The notes under the pieces: model-generated
Databases searched by the model: none
Told to the model about the DNA's origin: nothing
Seen by the model: the letters and a program-made list of their open reading frames with translations, nothing else
Translations under genes and position numbers: made by a program
Assembly (NCBI GenBank): GCA_012295275.1
Contig: CM022678.1
Span: 5,528,559-5,548,558, forward strand
Source: Chrysomallon squamiferum
Lineage: Eukaryota > Mollusca > Gastropoda > Neomphalida > Peltospiridae
Reading direction: 5' to 3'
Length of the DNA: 20,000 nt
Shown: positions 18,459 through 20,000 of the stretch, in pieces
Numbering within the stretch: position 1 is the stretch's first letter
Layout: each line of letters begins with the position of its first letter

Positions 18459-18703
18459 GTCCTATACTGACATAAAACTGTCAGGCGGTGACTTCCGAAA
18501 ATGCCCGATCTGCACCAGATCCGTTGCATCAACGTCGCCCGAAAATACAGCTCTTGCTCGTTTGCCCAGCAACGACAGCGATCTGCAGATTTCGCCTCGT
18601 GACGTCGGATTGGTGAATATGACGTCACAAACGTTATTCAGAGGGTCAAAGACCCATCCGAACAAACCTAACGCACAAATTAAACAAGCTCATGTAAATA
18701 TTG
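16955..18703 (+). CDS. RING-finger (TRIM/RBCC-like) protein, N-terminal part, two exons
   Basis: Exons 16955-17122 and 18460-18703 join in phase 0 to give a complete C3HC4 RING: Cys30, Cys33, Cys46, His48, Cys51, Cys54, Cys71 and Cys74 (CSNC, CMHTFCDRC, KCPIC). This is the ligation module of RING E3 ligases, binding two zincs and an E2. The words APKILMCMHTFCDRC resemble the NPKVLPCLHTFCERC of TRIM2/3-type proteins, so a TRIM/RBCC protein is likely, but no B-box, coiled coil or NHL domain is visible within the window. The gene runs divergently from UBR5, with start codons about 4.1 kb apart. Confidence 0.75.
17123..17340 (+). repeat. AAC, TAG and GTA-type microsatellites directly after the donor
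   Basis: The intron's first 200 bp are low-complexity: (AAC)n, (AGT)n, (GTA)n with variants, then (CAA)n and (TTAA)n. A second perfect GTAAGT word occurs at 17214-17219 inside agtgtaagta. The donor therefore abuts simple sequence here as well. Confidence 0.85.
17341..18040 (+). other. RING-finger gene intron 1, middle part
   Basis: AT-rich sequence with a 15 bp perfect inverted repeat (gagccca-a-tgggctc, 17653-17667), a (GT)n-rich stretch at 17800-17825 and (GA)n at about 17838-17866. No gene is recognised. Confidence 0.7.
18041..18459. repeat. TTC/ATT/ATC-rich tract with a 145 bp tandem duplication
   Basis: Imperfect TCT, ATT and ATC triplets fill the acceptor end of the intron. A block with the landmarks gttgttgttattaattttcac and aatatcaccaccatcatcat occurs twice, 145 bp apart (18181 and 18326 for ttattaatttt). 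The final (TTA)n run leads straight into accag, the acceptor, so it takes the place of a normal polypyrimidine tract. Confidence 0.85.
18460..18703 (+). CDS. RING-finger gene exon 2 (residues 57-137)
   Basis: Begins SYTDIKLSGGDFRKCPICTRS, supplying the last zinc pair of the RING, and continues through a Ser/Asn-rich stretch (PENTALARLPSNDSDLQ) with no recognised domain. The acceptor is TTACCAG. The 3' end is uncertain: ATTG|GTAAAT ends it at 18703 (phase 1) and CAT|GTAAAT would end it at 18693 (phase 0). The frame stays open to about 19024 only through Val/Ile-rich GTT/ATT repeats, which I take as intron. Confidence 0.7.
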
Positions 18704-20000
18704 GTAAATATAAAGTGTTTATTTATTTATTTTTTATTATCGTTGCTGTTGTTGTAGTTGTTATTGTTGTTGTTGTTGTTGTTGTTACTGTCATCATCAT
18801 CATTATTGTTTATTTACTTATTTATGTTACTGTTCTTGTTGTATTTGTTGCTATTGTGACTGTTCTTGTTATTTTTTCTTTTGTTGTTGTTGTTGTTGTT
18901 TACTGTTTCTTTCTGTTATTGTTATTCATGATTATTATCAATATCGTCATCATCATCATAATTCCTGGTGTTGTCGTTTTTCATTTGAAATCAGAGACAA
19001 ATACACAGTTTAAAATTCTAACATAAACTGATGGCTCAGTTTTACTTAATATCCAATGAATAAACAACTTTTTAAAAACTATTTCAGGCAATCTAATTTA
19101 TAATATTATAGTTTTTTATTTTATTATTATTATTTTTTTTTTTTTAATATATATATCATTCAATATTTTTATTATCATCATCATTTTCATCATTATTTAT
19201 TCATTTATTATCTTATTATTTTACTATTTTTATTTTCTATTATTTATGTTCGCTTGTTTTATTATTGTTGTTGTTAGAGCGTTTTATTATTAGTATGCTA
19301 TTAATTATATTAGATTAACTACAGTATATTAAGTATAATACAGTACAGAATAGTTAAACATTTTTTTTTCGTTTTATTATTATTTTCTTCGTCGCCGTTG
19401 TATTTGTTGTCATCATCATCATCATCATCAACGGTTTACTTTGAAAACCGTTTGATACGATGCGTCAGATGTAGAATGGTGCGCTGTGAAGAGAGTCTTT
19501 TGTATTTAACAAATTAGTTATCTGTAATATCCTGAGGTCAGTCCAGTCATATGAAAATAACGATGTGGAGAAAAAATAACAGAAAAAAAACAACAACAAC
19601 AACAAACAAAACAAAAATATAATAGGTGCAGGTCAGAGCATTAGATATATAAGTAGGGGAGACAATCACCAGCAAACACCTCATGATTGCCATATCTGAG
19701 TTATCTCTCTTAGATGTAATATATTAAAATCTTTTGTGCATATACATATATATATACGTACGTATAATAAATATGGTTATAATATTTTAATTTTAATTTT
19801 ATTTTAAATATATTTACTTATTTTTATCTGACTTTTTATTTATTTATTTAGTTAGTTAGTTAGTTAGTTAGTTTTTGTTATTATTATTATTTTCTTTCTT
19901 ACCGTTTCCTTTTAATTCATTTGCGAAACTATCGTTCTTTTATTTAACATATCAACAAACGTAACATTCGTAGAGACTGTAACCTTCTTTTAAATCCACT
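18704..20000 (+). other. Presumed RING-finger gene intron 2, microsatellite-rich
   Basis: Dense GTT, ATT and ATC triplets (18730-18960, 19150-19290, 19410-19430), a T-run near 19133-19145, (CAA)n at 19590-19606 and (TTAG)n at about 19850-19871. No exon with convincing composition or motif is seen in either strand. Confidence 0.6.

Noticed and set aside
18562-19026. Long Val/Ile-rich C-terminal extension of RING-gene exon 2, resembling membrane segments
   Set aside because: The residues come from GTT, ATT and ATC microsatellites, and plausible donors occur at 18694 and 18704, so this is more likely intron.

Overview
This is an AT-rich animal nuclear window, full of microsatellites and spliceosomal introns. 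The gene content and repeat style suggest a lophotrochozoan, most likely a mollusc, but that assignment is inference from style and not from a marker gene. There are no bacterial operons, tRNAs, rRNAs or CRISPR arrays that I can support.

Left two thirds (minus strand, 501-12856): the 5' part of the UBR5/hyd HECT E3 ubiquitin ligase gene. I joined 13 coding exons by hand from the start codon at 12856 to a donor at 500. All 12 junctions use GT-AG sites and keep one reading frame through 1718 nt (572 codons plus 2 nt). The protein holds the conserved N-terminus, RCC1-like beta-propeller strands and the UBA domain. The UBR box, MLLE and HECT domains lie beyond position 1. The start codon is preceded by an in-frame stop, by a 16-codon upstream ORF whose stop overlaps the main ATG, and by a YY1/TISU-like element with its own tiny ORF.

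Middle (about 12970-16950): the divergent spacer between two head-to-head genes. It contains microsatellites, a hAT-type terminal inverted repeat, a poly(A)-like retroposed end, a CRE/TATA pair, a long (TTA)n(TA)n tract, a possible transposase remnant and a GC-richer CpG-containing stretch that is probably the promoter of the right-hand gene.

Right (plus strand, 16955 onward): the first two exons of a RING-finger, probably TRIM/RBCC-like, gene. Its C3HC4 RING is split by a 1.3 kb microsatellite-rich intron. The rest of the gene lies outside the window or was not recognised.

The most unusual signal concerns introns. At least four and probably five of the 13 UBR5 donors visible here are followed directly by a tandem-repeat array whose unit starts at, or within a few bases of, the 5' splice site. 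Copies of the donor are therefore repeated through the intron. The arrays have unrelated sequences and different periods (about 35, 41, 62, 85 and 110-155 bp). They sit on the donor side and not on the acceptor side. This looks like a recurrent process of repeat birth at 5' splice sites.
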